Below are positions 5,594 to 6,863 of a DNA stretch of 6,863 bases, in pieces. Within the stretch, counting starts at the first letter, position 1; every line of letters begins with the position of its first letter. Made by a program: the position numbers and the translations under genes. The DNA is taken from assembly GCA_023433835.1 (NCBI GenBank), contig JAEYTW010000520.1:1-6863 (forward strand), written 5' to 3'. The notes beneath the pieces are model-generated. The model was not told where the DNA came from and searched no databases. It saw nothing but the letters and a program-made list of their open reading frames with translations. This stretch comes from Pseudomonadota bacterium. GTDB lineage: Bacteria; Pseudomonadota; Alphaproteobacteria; Ferrovibrionales; Ferrovibrionaceae.

Positions 5594-6863
5594 TCAGTGC
5601 CGCTCGATCGGCAGGGTAACGGTGAAGGTGGTGCCTTCGCGTTCGCGGCTTGTCACGTCGATGGCGCCGCCGTGCAGTTCGACGATGGCGCGGGCGAGCG
5701 TCAGGCCGATGCCGGTGCCGCTGAAGCCTTGCGCGTTGGCGGCGCGGTAGAAGCGATCGAAGACATGGGGCAGGTCGGCCGGGGCGATACCGACGCCGAA
5801 GTCGGTCACCGCGATCTCGGCCATGCCCTCGCGGGTCCTGCCGGTAACGAGGATGCGGTCGGTGCCGGGGGCGTACTTGACCGCGTTGGACAGGATGTTG
5901 CCGATCACCTGGTCGAGCAGCATCGCATCGCAGGCGATGACCGGCGGCAGGCCGGCGAGGTCGGCATCGATCCGGATGGGGTTGCCATGCTCGGCGGCGC
6001 GCTCGCAGGCGTCGCGGACCAGGCCGGCGATATCGCAGGGCCCCATATTGGCCTCGATCCGCCCGGCCTCGGAGGAGGCGGCGCCGAGGATGGTGTCGAT
6101 CACCCCGGCCATGCGGCCGACGGTGCGGCGGATGCGGTCGAGGCGGGCTTTCAACTCGTCGGCGGGCGGCGTCCGGCCGTCATGGGGGGCCAGCAGCCGG
6201 GCATTGACGTCGATGATGCCGAGCGGCGTACGGAACTGGTGGGACGCCATCGAGACGAACGAGCGCTGCATCGCCGCGAGATCGCGTTCGCGCGCCAGTT
6301 CCGAGGCCAGCGCCCCCTCGGTGCGCTTGAAGTCGGAGACGTCGCTCCAGCACATCACGAGGCCGCCCTCGGGCGACGGCGTGATGGCCAGATGCAGCCA
6401 GCGCCCGTCGGGCAGCTGGCGCACCTGGTCGATCGGCGTGGATGGTCCGCGGCCGGCCAGCCGCTGGGCGAACCAGTAGAGGTCGAGGCCGAACTGGCGC
6501 GGCTCGGCGGTGAAGACTTCCGACAGGCTGGCACCCGGCCGCAACGCGGGCGCGGCCACGGGGAACAGTTCGGCGAAGCGCGGATTGGCGACGATCAGCC
6601 GCCCTTCGGGATCGAACACCACGAACGCGTCTGAGGCGACGCCGAAGGCCGCGGCAAGCCGCCCCTCGGCCCGGCGCAGATCGGCCGCCAGCCGTTCGGA
6701 GAACAGCTGGACCAGGATCGTGCACAGGCTGATCGAGAACAGGATGAACTCGGCCATGAACACCGCGATGGTCGAGTTCGGCTGGAACAGGTCGAAGACA
6801 GTGTCGAAGAACAGGAAGCGGGCGGCCCGATAGGCTTCGAACAGGCTGTGCGCCACCAGGAGC
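5594..6863 (-). CDS. Membrane-anchored PAS sensor histidine kinase, N-terminus cut by right edge
   Basis: This is a two-component sensor kinase that should autophosphorylate and pass phosphate to an unseen response regulator. A GTG at 6856 would give 420 residues, but the frame stays open to the window edge and no ribosome-binding site is visible, so the true start probably lies outside. Numbering from that GTG: hydrophobic stretches at about 11-24 and 29-52 (the second a clear membrane helix), a PAS-like domain at about 65-178 with FDPEGRLIVANPRFAELF, a HisKA domain with SMASHQFRTPL (phospho-acceptor H206), and a HATPase domain with N box DQVIGNILSNAVKYA (315-329), G1 DFGVGIAP (352-359), FDRFYRA (366-372) and G2 GTGIGLTLARA (380-390). 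H206 is followed by Gln rather than the usual Glu or Asp. The gene is convergent with brnTA and need not be related to the oxygenase operon. The signal sensed is unknown. Confidence 0.93.
   Translation of the reverse strand, partial: LLVAHSLFEAYRAARFLFFDTVFDLFQPNSTIAVFMAEFILFSISLCTILVQLFSERLAADLRRAEGRLAAAFGVASDAFVVFDPEGRLIVANPRFAELFPVAAPALRPGASLSEVFTAEPRQFGLDLYWFAQRLAGRGPSTPIDQVRQLPDGRWLHLAITPSPEGGLVMCWSDVSDFKRTEGALASELARERDLAAMQRSFVSMASHQFRTPLGIIDVNARLLAPHDGRTPPADELKARLDRIRRTVGRMAGVIDTILGAASSEAGRIEANMGPCDIAGLVRDACERAAEHGNPIRIDADLAGLPPVIACDAMLLDQVIGNILSNAVKYAPGTDRILVTGRTREGMAEIAVTDFGVGIAPADLPHVFDRFYRAANAQGFSGTGIGLTLARAIVELHGGAIDVTSREREGTTFTVTLPIERH

Noticed and set aside
5597..6634. Plus-strand open frame opposite the kinase
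   Set aside because: Shadow of a gene with complete HisKA and HATPase motifs on the minus strand.
1..6863. CRISPR array, tRNA or rRNA genes, insertion sequence ends
   Set aside because: No spaced direct repeats, tRNA-like cloverleaf sequence, rRNA sequence, transposase or terminal inverted repeats with target duplications were seen.

Overview
The window is high-GC DNA (about 70% in a sampled coding block), with dense packing, short intergenic gaps and strong GC bias at third positions. The gene families (a periplasmic leucine/isoleucine/valine-type binding protein, a phthalate-type Rieske oxygenase, an SHQFRTPL-type histidine kinase and BrnTA) suggest an alphaproteobacterium. The species cannot be told from this sequence. 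No stretch above 300 bases lacks a gene.

Layout, left to right. (1) Positions 1-4955 hold four minus-strand genes, transcribed right to left: a Rieske non-haem iron oxygenase alpha subunit (4955-3639), a glutamine synthetase-like ligase whose start codon shares one base with the oxygenase stop (3639-2197), a periplasmic ABC-transporter binding protein (2134-944), and an aldose 1-epimerase (875 to beyond the left edge). (2) Positions 4956-5028 form a short AT-richer divergent control region. It carries a very good sigma70-type promoter for the oxygenase operon, an overlapping candidate extended -10 on the other strand, and an operator-like palindrome. (3) Positions 5029-5581, plus strand, hold a BrnT/BrnA type II toxin-antitoxin pair. 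Its base composition is lower in GC (about 50% in a sampled block) and the toxin N-terminus looks abnormal. (4) Positions 5594-6863, minus strand, hold most of a membrane-anchored PAS/HisKA/HATPase sensor kinase that runs off the right edge and converges on brnA.

Working model (inference): the oxygenase and the glutamine synthetase-like ligase act on one nitrogenous substrate, imported with the help of the binding protein. One option is gamma-glutamylation of an amine followed by oxygenation, as in aniline catabolism (AtdA1/TdnQ plus dioxygenase). The other is Rieske N-dealkylation followed by capture of the released amine. No reductase, ferredoxin, oxygenase beta subunit, amidotransferase, permease or ATPase gene is visible, so these must lie elsewhere if the model holds. 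The epimerase is a sugar enzyme with no obvious link to this. Its ribosome-binding site is buried in a 12-bp hairpin, so it may be expressed differently from the rest.

The points most worth a second look are the ligase/oxygenase pair, the shared divergent promoter between a toxin-antitoxin module and a catabolic operon, the possibly decayed toxin start, and two long perfect inverted repeats in and before the epimerase gene.
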